Shown in pieces: positions 35,024 to 47,800 of a stretch of 64,000 nucleotides of DNA. A model generated the notes under the pieces. It did no database searches. It was not told where the DNA came from and worked only from the letters and a program-made list of their open reading frames with translations. Each line of letters begins with the position of its first letter. Positions within the stretch are counted from its first letter, which is position 1. The position numbers and the translations under genes were made by a program. Source of the DNA: Hyalomma asiaticum (taxonomy: Eukaryota > Arthropoda > Arachnida > Ixodida > Ixodidae); NCBI GenBank assembly GCA_013339685.2, contig CM023482.1, positions 103,244,174 through 103,308,173 on the forward strand, written 5' to 3'.

Positions 35024-35123
35024 NNNNNNNNNNNNNNNNNNNNNNNNNNNNNNNNNNNNNNNNNNNNNNNNNNNNNNNNNNNNNNNNNNNNNNNNNNNNN
35101 NNNNNNNNNNNNNNNNNNNNNNN
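35024..35123. other. Assembly gap, exactly 100 N
   Basis: 100 N is a conventional placeholder for unknown gap length. It lies in intron 1 of the giant gene, directly at the end of an inverted repeat. Confidence 0.99.
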
Positions 35124-36069
35124 CCTAGACAACCAGGAAAACTAAGAATAATCAGTGGAACCTTAGCTAACGCTACGTATATCCGGGCGTAGCCGAGCTA
35201 AGCCACTGCATAAAATTTCTTTAGTCCTTTAGTCTTTTTAGCTTTTATTTTTTTTATTATATCTTATTCTTGCAGCGAAAGAGAAGAACGGTGCGCGCAT
35301 GCACTGTTTTCACGATGATGACGTTTTTTCGAGCACCATCGACGGCTTCAGAAAGTCATCCCATACAAGCTCCGCTTGAAAAATGAAAAAGAAAATGTTC
35401 TCGTGCATGTTCCAAAAGGTTTCGTATCGCAAATCGGCATTCGCGGAGACAAATTAGGACAAATGTGCTGAAACACAGATGATGAGATGATGAAACACAG
35501 ATGACATGTGGGGATGAAACACAGAGGATGAGTTCATGCTGAAGGAGAAGACACAAAGTGATGATTAAATGTTCATTAATTTGTACGGGTGATGAAGATG
35601 AAGCCCTCGTAAATATTGAGAATACTCAATTTCTTACTTCGCTTATGGTACATGCAAGGGCACGCTCCCAGCCTACAAACGCGCCGCTGTCCTTAACGTA
35701 ACCGCTCGAGTCATCTCTTTTCTGCAACGTTTTTATTCACCGACAGCTAAGGTGAAAACAAGCTTTGCTAACGTAACAGTTTGTGTTCAAGTTCATTTTA
35801 TTTACCGCATACATGGAATTTCAGATAAGTGGTTGGGACGAGGGAAGAAAAGCTGCATTAAAAACAGCTTGACTAGCCCCACGACCGCGGTTCACTATGG
35901 CAGCATGGCTGTAAAAGAAAAGTACATTTCAACGTCGGTGTCAAATGAGAAAAACATATGATATCAACAGAAAAACATATTTACAAAAAGTAAAATTTAA
36001 CTATGAACGTATTTAACACAGCATACTTAAAACAGAAGTGTTAGTGTGCGAACATTTTCTTAAGAAATC

Positions 36070-37735
36070 TTGAATTTATTTAATGTCTTCGGCAAGCAAT
36101 AACCTAAAGTTTGAAAGCCATAGTTTGTGCGCGGCCGTGGCACATACCATTGTTCCGAGTGTCTGCTTTAGCGCGAAGAAGGATTTAGTTGCAAGTTAGC
36201 TACACTGTGTATATAATTGCGATTTTTCAAAATATCGGATCTAAAGGAAAGTAAGAAAGTGTATTCATATAGCAAGTTAAGTGTAATTAGATTATATTTA
36301 ACGAATAGTTCTGAAGTGTGCGCATTATATGGTAGGTTTGCAACAGAACGTGGGGCCCTTTTTTGTAGGATAACAAGATTATGTATGGATTGCTGTGTTC
36401 CGTTACTCCAAATTAGGTTATAATAACGTAGATGAGATGAGAAGAGTGCCTTAAATATCAAAAGCTTTTGAGGAACTGGCAATATACGCTGGCATTTTCT
36501 CAGCACGCCCAAGACCTTGCAAAGTTTGTTTTGTGAAAGTTCCATATGGCGATCCCATTTCACATGTTCGTGAAACATTTTGCTGTAGAAGAAAATTTAA
36601 TTTATTATTACTCAACATGAGATTATAAGAATGAGTGATCTCGTAAAGCGGGGATTTAGAGCAAAATAGAACAGCTTTAGTTTTTGGGCAGTTAATTTGT
36701 AAAGAATTATTAAATGTCCAGCCACATATTTTATCTAGTGTCAAGTTAGCTAGGTTCACAAGATCAGGTATATTTGTTCCTGAAAAGAAAGGACTTGTAT
36801 CATCATCATAGATTATATATTGGGCTGAAGGGCCAACATTTACAATATCATTAATAAATATAACAAACAAAAGCGGCCCCAATATGCTGTGTTCGGGAAC
36901 TCCGTATTTAACAGGTAGCATAGAAGACAGAATTCTGCTTATTGATACACATTGATGTCTCTTAGCTAAGTAATCTTGAATTAGATTGAGGGCAACATCA
37001 CGAACTCGATAACACTGCAGGTTTCCTATTAATGTTTCATGAATAACTTTATCAAAGGCATTGGACATATCTAAGAATATACCGAGTGTGAATTTGTTAG
37101 CTTCAATATTTTTAAGAATCAATTCTTTTTGAAACATAAGTGCACTTTCTGTTGAAAAACCTGATCTAAATGCATATTGCGATTTTGTAATGACGGAATG
37201 TTTGTCAAGAAAGTCTCAGATGAATAATTTTTCAAGTCTCTTAGACATTAGGAGAAGGATTGAAATAGGTCTATAATTACCGAGAATATTTTTATCTCCA
37301 CTTTTGTATATTACTGTCACCTTAGCATTCTTCATATTCTGTGGGAAAGCCCCTCCACGGTGGCCTAGTGGCTATGGTACTCGGCTGCTGATCCGAGGGT
37401 CGCGGGATCAACTCCCGGCTGCGGCGGCTGCATTTCGATGGAGGCGAAATGTTGAGGCCCGTGTGCTGTGTGATGTCAGTGCACGTTAAAGAACCCCAGG
37501 TGGCCGAAATTTCCGGGGCCCTCCACTACGGCGTCTCTCATAATCAGAGCTGGCTTTGGGACGTTAAAAAACCCCGACAAAACAAAACAACATATTCTGT
37601 GGGAAAATACCAGTTCGTAAGGAAAGATTACAGATATGTGTCACACACGGGCTAATAAGATCAATAATGTGTTTAATCGGCTCCATTTTTAGACCATTTA
37701 TATCCTCGCTCTTACTCATCTTAAAGTTGCATGTG
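36070..37735 (-). mobile_element. CR1-like LINE, 5'-truncated, split by a SINE
   Basis: Minus-strand frames at 36451-37137 and 36168-36578 encode reverse transcriptase: L-D-M-S-N-A-F-D-K-V (motif A), G-V-P-E-H-S-I-L-G-P-L-L-F (motif B, Q replaced by H), and Y-I-I-Y-D-D-D-T (motif C, normally F-A-D-D), then the C-terminal thumb segment I-L-P-V-P-Q-K-L-L-I. There is a frame break near 36500. A SINE sits at 37349-37590, and LINE sequence resumes from 37607. Inactive. Confidence 0.8.
37349..37590 (+). mobile_element. Ruka-type SINE inserted in the CR1-like LINE
   Basis: Full length with A box, B box and an acaaaacaaaac tail, flanked by a perfect 16 bp duplication catattctgtgggaaa (37333-37348 and 37591-37606). 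Confidence 0.95.
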
Positions 37736-37932
37736 CCAAAACAAGATTATAAGGCAGGCTAACGATGCGAGAGTCCAGAATGATTTCTGTGCTGTCGCAC
37801 TGCAGCGTGCCTTATAACCTAACTCTAATTCCAAGCAGCTAATGCAAGTACACGAGTGTGTTTGCATATCGCCCCTGTTGAAATACGGCCCCCAATGGCG
37901 GGAATCGAACCCGCTCCCCCTAAGCAGCGACA
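37735..37932 (-). mobile_element. Second tRNA-derived SINE variety
   Basis: The reverse complement starts with 'gatgtcgctgcttag' and has a good B box (gcgggttcgattcccgcc), then a body (aacacactcgtgtacttgca) different from the Ruka copies, ending near 'ttggcacatgcaac'. It is not a tRNA gene: no cloverleaf 3' half or acceptor stem follows the B box. Confidence 0.6.
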
Positions 37933-37935
37933 TCT

Positions 37936-38142
37936 AACTTTTACTTAGTTACTTCGTTTAGTTACTTCATTAGTTACCTTACTTATTTACTTTATTAGTT
38001 ACCTTACTTACTTACTTATAGTTACATTACTTAGTGACTTTATTTAGTTACTTAGCTCGCTCGCTCACTCACTCACTCACTCACTCACTCACTCACTCAC
38101 TCACTCACTCACTCACTCACTCACTCACTCACTCACTCACTC
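37936..38142 (+). repeat. TTAC-rich low complexity followed by (ACTC)n microsatellite
   Basis: Irregular 'ttactta/ttagttac' units to about 38054, then gctcgctcgc leading into an uninterrupted (ACTC)n up to 38142. Confidence 0.95.
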
Positions 38143-38289
38143 TGGGTCCATCAAATTTCTGTTCGTAAATCAGTGTTGAATTAACGTATGTCGTAAGATC
38201 GTGTAGAATTTGTGTGCATTTCTGTGCTGACTGCGAATGGTGCCTGCTAATAATTTCTACCAGAATAAGTGATCTTGTACTTGAACTTT

Positions 38290-40215
38290 CAAATGAGGTG
38301 ATTTTTCACATTTCGGAGACCAGGCCTCCCACTGCGCCGTTCGGAATTTTCGCGCCGAAAAATGAGGCATATTAAGATTAGATGGCCTGAGTTCGCATTC
38401 CCACGTGATGTGGGCGGGAGCTGGCTGTCCTCCACGCCACGGGCAAGTGGCGGCGTATGCGGTTGGCTGGGTGGCATGTTTTAAGCGCAGGTGCAGGTAT
38501 GTATTTGTCTGCAGAAGACGCCATTCGTGCGCTTCCTTTGCACTTAATTAGCCGAGGGCGTGGCGTTGAATAGGGGTTGCAGACGGATGTTTTGACGAGG
38601 AACAGTTGCTCGGTGTGCAAGAGCCCGAGCTGCACCATTTGCTCTGTCGTTGCCGTCGCTTCGATGTGTGCCGGGCGCCGCATAATGCTATGCTCCTGGT
38701 CTAATGTTGCATCTTGTAGGCGGGCGACACACGCAGGAACACGGCCGGTAGTGAAATAACGACCCGCTATTCGGGAGTATGTCAGGATATAAGGTCCCTG
38801 CCTCGTGGATTCTTCGGTTTTGATGGCGAGTGCTACCGCTAGGCCTTGCGCCATGTTGGCTGAGCTAGTCCTGACTGAGGCGCAGGTGAAAAAGCCTGGC
38901 CTATAGACCGAGTCAACAGCAGCCAGCGAGAAGCCATGCGTGCAGAAGCCGGCTGCATCCGTGTAAAGCGTGTCTGGGTCCATTCCATATACTGTTCGGC
39001 GAGTTTTCTGGCTCTGGCTTCGCGACGCGCTCGGAGGTACACTGGATTCATGTTTTCGATAGACGAGCGACATAAATTTGCGCACGGACCCCAACAGAAA
39101 GGGGAACAAGCTCCTCATCAATGTATTGCGGTCGTACATGGTACCCTCCCTGCCCGCGCTTGTGAGACGGGGTCTTTCTAGCTTCGAGATTAGGACCGCG
39201 GCTCGAAGTTCCTCAAAAGTGTTGTAGATCCCCAACGCTAGGAGCCGTTCCGTGGATGTTCCTCTTGACAGACAAAGGGCGGCCTTGTAAGCGCTCCGAA
39301 TCAAAATATCTGCTTGTTCAACCTCAGCCTTACTGAGTTCTAGGTAGGGGAGGCCGTACGTTAATCTGCTGATTACAAAGATTATGCGGAGCGTGTCCGC
39401 CTCTCCAAAGGCTTTGCGATGGTTGGTCACTCTATGTATCATGCGGGCAGCTTGCTTAAGTGTCGTGCGGAGAGCTTTAAGTGTGTTATCTGCGTGCCTA
39501 TTGCTCTGGACCCAGAGGCCAAGTACGCGTGCTTTCTCTGCTTGGCGTTTGCGATGGTCGCCTACTTTAAGGTCGAAGGGTTGTTCATTTCGATGACCCC
39601 TGCCGTGCACCTGAACGAATTCCGACTTTTCCGGCGAGCAGCTAATACCACAACTCTCCGCAAAGAGATGCACTGTCTGAGCTGCTTCTTGTAATGTGTT
39701 TTCCTTGTAGCCGAAAGAGCCTCTGATTGTCCGTAGGGTTATATCGTCGTCATATAGAGCATAGCCCAAGTCTGGTATAGAGCGAGGCGTGCCATACCAA
39801 TACTGAAAAGTGAAGACGATAATATGGCTCTTTGAGGCGTTCCTCTATTGGGCATGTTAAAAGTTGAGGACCTAATTTCGCCTATGCCAATCGTGGCATG
39901 TTCGATCGGTGAGGAAAGAACGGACATAGTTGATGTCCACTCCCCAGATTTGGTGGCGCTGAGTTCCTGCAGGATGAGCTCGTGACCCATACTATCAAAT
40001 GCGCTTTTTAGATCAAGAGCAACCAAGATGTGTTCTGCACCGGAGGTTACATCGTGTAGAACCTCATCCCAAAGGCGGAGGAAAACGTCCTGCGTTGAGA
40101 GATCGTGCCTGAAGCCGTACATATGAGTAGGGAAAAAGACTCGATCATCGAGGTAGTGTACTAAGCGAGTTTGAGTGATTATGCGACAGTAAAGACGAAC
40201 AGAGTTACACGCGCA
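38290..40215 (-). mobile_element. R1/I-like LINE remnant with reverse transcriptase and RNase H
   Basis: The minus-strand frame 39739-40122 has G-F-R-H-D-L-S-T-Q-D, L-D-L-K-S-A-F-D (motif A) and N-R-G-T-P-Q (motif B). The frame then shifts, and 38378-39769 (463 codons) starts with Y-A-L-Y-D-D-D-I-T-L (motif C; normally Y-A-D-D) and reaches D-P-D-T-L-Y-T-D-A-A-G-F, the first RNase H motif. 5'-truncated, one clear frameshift, substituted catalytic context: inactive. It is the same broad family as the fragments at 23990 and 27746. Confidence 0.8.
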
Positions 40216-40529
40216 CTTGGTTTGGTCTGTTCACGGGATCGCCTTTAGCGCTTTCTTATGGCGCGCAGCTCAGGTCGCGCTTATGTTACATGCTGTTCCG
40301 CGAGCCATGTCGATGGTTCTACAACCTTTGCATGCCCGACGAGCATATTTGAGTGACTTTCAGAACATTAGCGATGATACCAGAACTGTCTGTGACGAAT
40401 GCATAAAAGCCGACGCATTTCAGCGCTTGTCAGTTTTGACCATCCACCGACGATTGTTCCCGCCGCTAACACTTTACAGTGCGATTTGCCTTGCTTTGCT
40501 GCGCACATGTTCGCCCAGTAAACAGTTCG

Positions 40530-40570
40530 TTGTTGTTGTTTTGAGGGGTTTAACGTCCCAAAACCAGTTC
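40530..40570 (-). mobile_element. Extremely 5'-truncated Ruka SINE (41 bp) with intact target duplication
   Basis: Only the SINE 3' end remains (ctggttttgggacgttaaac and its tail on the minus strand). It is flanked by a perfect 15 bp duplication ccagtaaacagttcg at 40515-40529 and 40571-40585. Confidence 0.88.
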
Positions 40571-41286
40571 CAGTAAACAGTTCGATTGCAGTCGCCTTGG
40601 GTCTTACTGCGTGCTTCATCGTAACAACCGCGTGACAATACTTAGGATGTTTTGCCTGTGCTTTAATAAGGAAAGAGTGTAGGCACACAATTCGTCGCCA
40701 CATTCACTGAGCGGTACTTAAGAACGCAATATGCTCTAGGTCCACCTGACGTACGTTTCCTAGGTGCGTACAGCGCTAAGGAGGCCTATGATTTGAACTG
40801 CAGCACATTCTCATTCTTGCTATTGGTGGCTAGGAGCGACTGACAGTGCGAGATCCGACTTATGAAATTGTGTCCTGTGTGTGCGCTAGAAGCTACGCCA
40901 TTAGAATTTCCAACAGATATTCAGCACATGTAGCCCGACCGTTACGCTCGCTGTAACTCCCGTACTTGAGACAGAACTTCTGCCATCGCCCTTGTTAAAC
41001 ATGACAGAGAAAGACTCCTTTGTAAAGAAAGTTTGTTACTCTTTACAAATATGCACAGCAAGGAAATCACACGTCAGTGTTCGGAGCTTTGTGTCAAAAT
41101 GTCATGCTCGCAGTGCGTGCCGCGCTTGCTGCGCTACAGGTCAGCGCTTGTGAAAGCTCGATGACGCAATAAACTGAGGCCTACAGCGTTCGTCACGCGT
41201 ATGACTGCATTTGGTAGAGATCCATGCGATTCCTAGTGACGCTGGTGGTGCGCTATATGCATTGCCTTCAAAACTCTGCGCTCGCG

Positions 41287-41520
41287 TTGATTGATTTCTG
41301 GGGTTTTACGTCACCAAACCGGCTATGATTATGATAGGCGCCGTAGTGGAGGGCTCCGGAAATTTTGACAACCTGGGGTTCTTTAACGTGCACTGACATC
41401 GCAGAGTACACAGGCCTCAACATTTCGCCTCCATCAAAATGCAGCCGCCGCGGCCGGGATTCGATCCCGCGACCTTCGGGTAAATAGCCGAGTGTCATAT
41501 CCACTAGACCAGCGTGGAGT
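41287..41520 (-). mobile_element. Ruka-type SINE, older copy
   Basis: Nearly complete on the minus strand with B box and body, more diverged than the others. An imperfect target duplication ctgcgctcgcg / ctgcgctcccg lies at 41276-41286 and 41523-41533. Confidence 0.85.
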
Positions 41521-41850
41521 GACTGCGCTCCCGTGTCGCGCTGCGCGAAGGAGCGAAAGCTTGCAGAGCGCATGCTATGAAGGATTTGATTTTTTTTTTT
41601 TTTTTTTGCAATGTGTTATCGCACACATGGCGCGACAGCAGAGTTTCGAAGGCAATGTAGGCAGAGCTCCGCCGTCGTCACCAGGATCGCCGAGCACTGT
41701 ACGCATTTCCTTGGCGTAATGGCGGGATATTTGTTATATTTTTTTCGACGAAGTGAATAAACAATACTTTCGGATTTCGGACACCTTTACCTCTTTACTT
41801 GCCGTGGCTGCTTGTTTTTCATACTCTAAATAACTTGTTTTCCTCTGCAG

Positions 41851-44800
41851 CTACAGAAGAGCCTGCGGAAGAAAATTCTGCTCCAGTTCCCGCGGTCAAA
41901 ATCGGCGTACTCGACTCTGAGCCTGATTATCAGCCTAGGGACATTCTCAGCGAGCATGATCACGACAAACCTGAAACGACCGACGCGACAGTTAGGTCAC
42001 CTGTGCTGTCAGAGGACCAGCTCCGAATTCAGCGGCAAGAAAGGCAAAAGTTGGACGCATCGGCGCTTATCGAAATTTGCAAGGAAGATCGATCCATCCG
42101 AGCCGCACAGGGTGCAGCTATTGAAAAGACTCCGCTTTTCACGGGGACTCTTTTTGGACCCCAAGAAGAGGAGGAAATCACTGAAGAAACCACAGGGACA
42201 GCACTTAAAGCAACAGCTATCGCAGAAACATCGCCAAGTCAGGTAGAACTAAAGTCTGAAGAAGAGAAAGGACCCACGATAGGAAAGGAACCTAAAGCAC
42301 TCGATAACAACGAAGCAAAGGAAGGTACAATTCACCTTCAGGAAACCGAGGCAGGCGCAGGCGCTGAAGCCACGCGTGCTCAGCATATTCCTCCGGAGGC
42401 TGACAAACAAGTGCTCGCAAGTGAAGTACTCGTAAGTTCAGCACAGGAGCCTCTAGCGGGGGCTAAGTCAACCGCTTTCGACGAATTTTCAGCGCTGTCT
42501 GAATTGCCTGAAAGATCTCTCAAAACTACTACAGCGATGGAGGCTAAATCTGATGAAGAAAGCAGACGTGATCACCAAGGCGAAACTGCTGAGGCTGTCG
42601 ATAAATCTTCAGCACATCCTCAACAAGTTGCACAACAGAGCGAACCTGCCGCAACGAAGTGTACTGATGTTTCAGAGACGGGCACAGGATTGACCGGACT
42701 GCACGAAGCTGAAGTACCGGCAAAAACTGCGGAAGAAGTTTTAACCCAGCTTGGAGAAAACGCGTCGTCTACAGAAGATAGACCGATGGCGGGAAACAAA
42801 GTTTCTGTCGAGCTTATTGTTGCCGCTGGAACAGGCGAGCCTGAAAGTAACCCGGAGATCCAATTGTATGAAATTACCGGCGATCTCTTATTTCACCCAA
42901 GAACAACGGGAGGGTTACTGGAAGGGGATAGCAGGATTACGGATAATGCAAAACCCGAAGATATCCGCCCGCTAGAAGTTAGTTACAGACCTTCACAGAG
43001 TGAGGGCACGAAAGGGCTGCTCGAAGCAGAGAGCAGCCTTATCGGTCACCTCAAGTCAAAAGAAATGAAAGCAGCCCATGCCGAATCAGTTGTCGAATCT
43101 TGTAACGTGATCGATACATCTCGACAGACACGAGTACTGGTGGAAGTAAGTAAGGGGAAAAGAGAATTAGAGGCAGCCGAAGAAACCAAAGCCCACACTG
43201 AAGGAGCAGAACCTATGAATGAAACAGCTGTAAAAGTGGAACCTCAAGATTCTCTTAAGGTTAGTGCGGCTGTAAAAGCTCTCCAGCGTAAAACCGAAGG
43301 GGATATTCAGCCACCTGAAATGCGGGATGAGCCGGCACTACACCCAAGGCAGAGACAGGGGCCACTGGAAACTGATAGCAGCATTACCGAACTTGCCAAA
43401 TGTGATGAACCAGAAGCAGTACCGTCCATTTCACTTAACGAAGCTTGTCTCCTGCGCGATACATCGGGGGAGGCAACAGCACTGGTGGAAGCAAGCGCAG
43501 CTCAAGAAAAAGCAACTGAAGAAACTAAAGCCCACGCTGAAGAAGCGCAACCACAGGTCGAACCTGCAGTACTAGTGGAACATAAAGCTCCTGACACGGC
43601 TACTGCTGAAACAAAAGCTGTTCAGCCAGAAATCAAAGGCGACGTTCAACCAAATGCAATACAGAATGGGCCGTCCCTACACCCAAAGCCGACAGTAGGG
43701 CTACTGGAAGCAGATAGCAGTAATATCGAACATGTACGATCAGATGAAACAAAAGCAGCACCGTCCGGTTCAGTTGCCAAACCTAGTCTCTTACTCGATA
43801 CATCCGGAGAGACAAGAGCACTGGTGGAAGTATGTGAAGCTCAGAAAGCAAAACCAACTGAAGTACACGCTGAAAGAGCGGAAAATGCGGCCAAACTTGT
43901 TGTACAAGTGGAAATTCAAGCTCCTGTAAAGGCTAGTCCTGAAGCAGAAACTCTCCAGACTGCAACCAAAAGCGAAATTCAGCTACCTGTAATTGAAGAG
44001 GAGACGTCCCTTCACCCAAGGGCAACAGGAGAGCTACTCGACACGGATAGAAGCATTACTGAGTATGTCAAATCCAAAGAAACAATAGCAACACCACCTG
44101 AATCAGTCGCCGAACCTTGTGAGGTGCTCGATAAATCTGGAGAGACAGGAGCACTAGTCGAAGTAAGTGAAGCTCAAGAAGTAACGGGAAGTGAAGAACC
44201 TAAAGCACACGTTCAAGGAGCGCAACCTACTGCAGCAGCTCGTGCGCAAGAGGAACTTCAACCTCCTGTCAAGGCTACTGCTGAAGCAAAAGCCGTCCAT
44301 GCTGAAACCCAAGGCGAGATTCAGCAACCTGAAATTGGAGATGAGACGTCCCTTCACCCAAGGACTTCGGCAGGGCTACTCGATACGGATAGCAGCACCA
44401 CTGAACGTGCCAAACCTGAAGAAACAATAGCAGAACCGCCCTGTTCAGTTGCCGAACCTTGTGAATTAGTCGATGAGTCTGGAGAGACAGGAGCACTACT
44501 CGAAGTTAGTGAAGTTCAAGAAGTAAAAGCAAGTGAACAACCTAAAGCTCACGTTGAAGCAGCGCAACCTACTGCCGCAGCTCCTGTACAAGAGGAACTT
44601 AAAGCTCCTCTCAAGGCTAGTCCTGAAGTAGAAGCAGTCCGTACTGAAACCAAACGCGAAGTGCAGCCGCCTGTAATTGGAGATGAGACATCCCTCCACG
44701 CAAGGGCGACAGGAGGGCTACTCGACACGGATAGCAGCCTCACTGAACGTGCCAAATCTGGAGAAACAATAGGAGAACCACCCGGGTTAGTCGCCGAACC

Positions 44801-47800
44801 CTGTGAATTGCTTGATAATTCTGGACACACAGGAGCACTAGTCGAAGTAAGTGAAGCTCAAGAAGTAAAAGCAAGTGAAGAACCTAGAGCCCACTCTCAA
44901 GGAGCGCAACCTTCTGTCACTGCTCCTGTACAAGAGGAACTTCAAGCTCCCGGCTGAGGCCAGTCCTGAAGCATCGACTGTCCAAACTAAAGCCAAAGGC
45001 GATATTCAGCCACCTGAAATTGGAGATGAAACGTCCCTTCACCCAAGGGCAACAGGAGGGCTACTAGACACCGATAGCAGCATCGCTGAACGTGCCAAAT
45101 TTGAAGAAACAATAGCAGAACCGCCCTGTTCAGTTGCCGAACCTTGTGTATTACTCGTTGAATCTGGAGAGACAGGAGCACTAGTCGAAGTAAGAGAAGC
45201 TCAAGAAGTAAAAGCAAGTGAAGAACCTAAATCCCACGTTGAACGAGCGCAACCTTCTGCCAATGCTCCTGCTCAAGAGGAACTTCAAGCTCCTGCCAAG
45301 GCCAGTCCTGAAGCACAGACTTTCCAAACTGAAGCCAAAGGCGATATTCAGCCACCTGAAATTGGAGATGAGACGTCCCTCCACCCAAGGCCAACGGGAG
45401 GGACACTCGACACGGATAGCAGCATCGCTGAACGTGCCAAATTTGAAGAAACAGTAGCAGCACCTCCTAGTTCAGCTGCCGAATCTTATCGATTGCTCGA
45501 TATATCTGCAGAGACAAGAGCACTGGTGGAAGTAGCTGAAGCTAAAGAAGGAAAAGCAACTGACGAAACTAAAGCCCACGCTGATGTAGTGAAACCTGTG
45601 CCTGCTGCACAAGTGAAACCTGAAGCCTTTGTCAAATCTAGTCCTCAAGCAGATGCTGCACATACTGAAGCCACAGGCGAAATTCAGCCACTTGAAATTG
45701 GTGGTGAGCTATACCTTCAGCCAAGGGTGACAGGAGGGCTGCTAGAGGCGGATAACATCATTGCCGAACATGTCATATCTGACAAAACAAAAGCCGCAAC
45801 GGAAGGATCAGCTGTCGAACCTTGTGGCTTAATGGAGACATCTCGAGAGACAAGAACACTAGTCGAATTCAGTGAAGTGCAGGAAGGAAGAGCAACTGAA
45901 GAACATAAAGCCAATGCTGAAGGAGCGGAGCCTGAGGTACAACCTGGTATGCAAGTGGAACCAAAAGCCCCTGTCAAGGCTAGCGCTGAAGCACAGTCTG
46001 CACAGCCTGAAGGCAAAGGGGAAATTGAGACTCCTGAAATTGAAGTAGAGATGTCCCTCGACCGAGGGCCGACAGGAGGGCTACAGGAAACGGATAGCAG
46101 CATTCCTGAACACGCCAAATCTGATGCAACAAAAGCGGCGGCGCCCAGTTCGATTGACGAACCTTGTCAATTAATCGACACCTCTGCAGAGCCAAGAGCA
46201 CTAGTCGAAGCAAGTGAAACTCACGAAGCAAAAGCTACTGAAGAAATTAAAGCATACGTCGAAGGAGCGCAACCTACTGCCGTATCTCCTGTACAAGAGG
46301 AACTGCAAGCTCCTGTGAAGGCTGGATCTGAAGCGGAAACTGTCCAGACTGAAACCAAAGTCGAAATCCAGCCACCTGAAATTGGAGATGAGTTATTCCT
46401 CCTACCAAGGGCGACAAGAGGCCTTCTAGAAACGGACAGCAGCATTGCCGAACGTGCCATATTTGACGAAACCAAGGCAGTGGTGGAAGGACCCGCTGTC
46501 GAACCTTCTGGCTTAATGGAGACATCTCGAGAGACAAGAGCACTAGTCGAAATAACAGAAGTGCAGGAAGCAAGAGCTACTGAAGAACCTAAAGCCCATG
46601 CTGAAGGAGCGGAGCCTGCGGTCGAACCCGTTGTACAAGTGGCACCAAAAGCCCCTGTCAAAGCTAGCGCTGAAGCACAGTCTGCACAGCCTGAAGGCAA
46701 AGGCGAAATTGAGCCGCCTGAAATTGAAGTTGAGATGTCCCTTGACCCTAGGCCGACAGGAGGGCTACTGGAAACGGATAGCAGCATTCCTGAATATGCC
46801 AAATCTGATGCAACAAAAGGGGCGGAGCCCCGTTTAATTGACGAACCTTGTCAAGTAGTCGATACTTCTGCAGAACCAAGAGCACTAGTCGAAGCAAGTG
46901 AAATTCACGAAGCAAAAGCAACTGAAGAACCTAAAGTATACGTCGAAGGAGCGCAACCTACTGCTGCATCTCCTGTACAAGAGGAACTGCAAGCTCCTGT
47001 CAAGGCTAGATCTGAAGCAGAAACTGTCCAGACTGAAGCCGAAGTCGAAATTCAGCCACCTGAAATTGGATATGAGCCATTCCTTCAACCAAGGACGACA
47101 GGAGGGCTTCTAGAAACGGATAGCGGCATCGCCGAAAGTGCCATATCTGACGAAACCAAGGCAGTGCTGGAAGGACCCACTGTCGAACCTTCTGGCTTAA
47201 TGGACACATCTCGAGAGACAAAAGCACTAGTCGAATTCAGTGAAATACGGGAAGCAAAAGCTACTGAAGAACCTAAAGCCCATGCTCAAGGAGCGGAGCC
47301 TGCGGTCGAACCCGTTGTACAAGTGGAGCCAGAAGCCCCTGTCAAGGCTAATTCTGAAGCGGAGACTGTCCAGACTGAAACTAAAGTCGAAAGTCAGCCA
47401 CCTGAAATTGGATATGAGCCATTCCTCCAACGAATGGCGACAGGAGGGCTTCTAGAAACGGATAGCAGCATTGCCGAACGTGCCATATCTGACGAAACCA
47501 AGGCAGTGCTGGAAGGACCCGCTGTCGAACCTTCTGGCTTAATGGAGACACCTCGAGAGGCAAGAGCACTAGTCGAATTAATTGAAGTGCAGGAACCAAT
47601 AGCAATTGAAGAACATAAAGGCCATGCTGAAGGAGCGGAGCCTGCGGTCGAACCCGTTGTACAAGTGGCACCAAAAGCCCCTGTCAAAGCTAGCGCTGAA
47701 GCACAGTCTGCACAGCCTGAAGGCAAAGGCGAAATTGAGCCGCCTGAAATTGAAGTTGAGATGTTCCTCGACCCTAGGCCGACAGGAGGGCTACTGGAAA

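Larger units (their letters stand above)
33706..41850 (+). other. Giant gene intron 1 (8.1 kb), repeat-filled
   Basis: From GTGAGT at 33706 to TTTTCCTCTGCAG at 41850. It contains an inverted-repeat element, the N gap, a CR1-like LINE split by a SINE, a second SINE type, an ACTC microsatellite, an R1/I-like LINE and two more SINEs. 35124-36069 holds only short direct repeats (gatgaaacacaga, about 35470-35535). 40586-41275 shows nothing identifiable. Confidence 0.65.
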
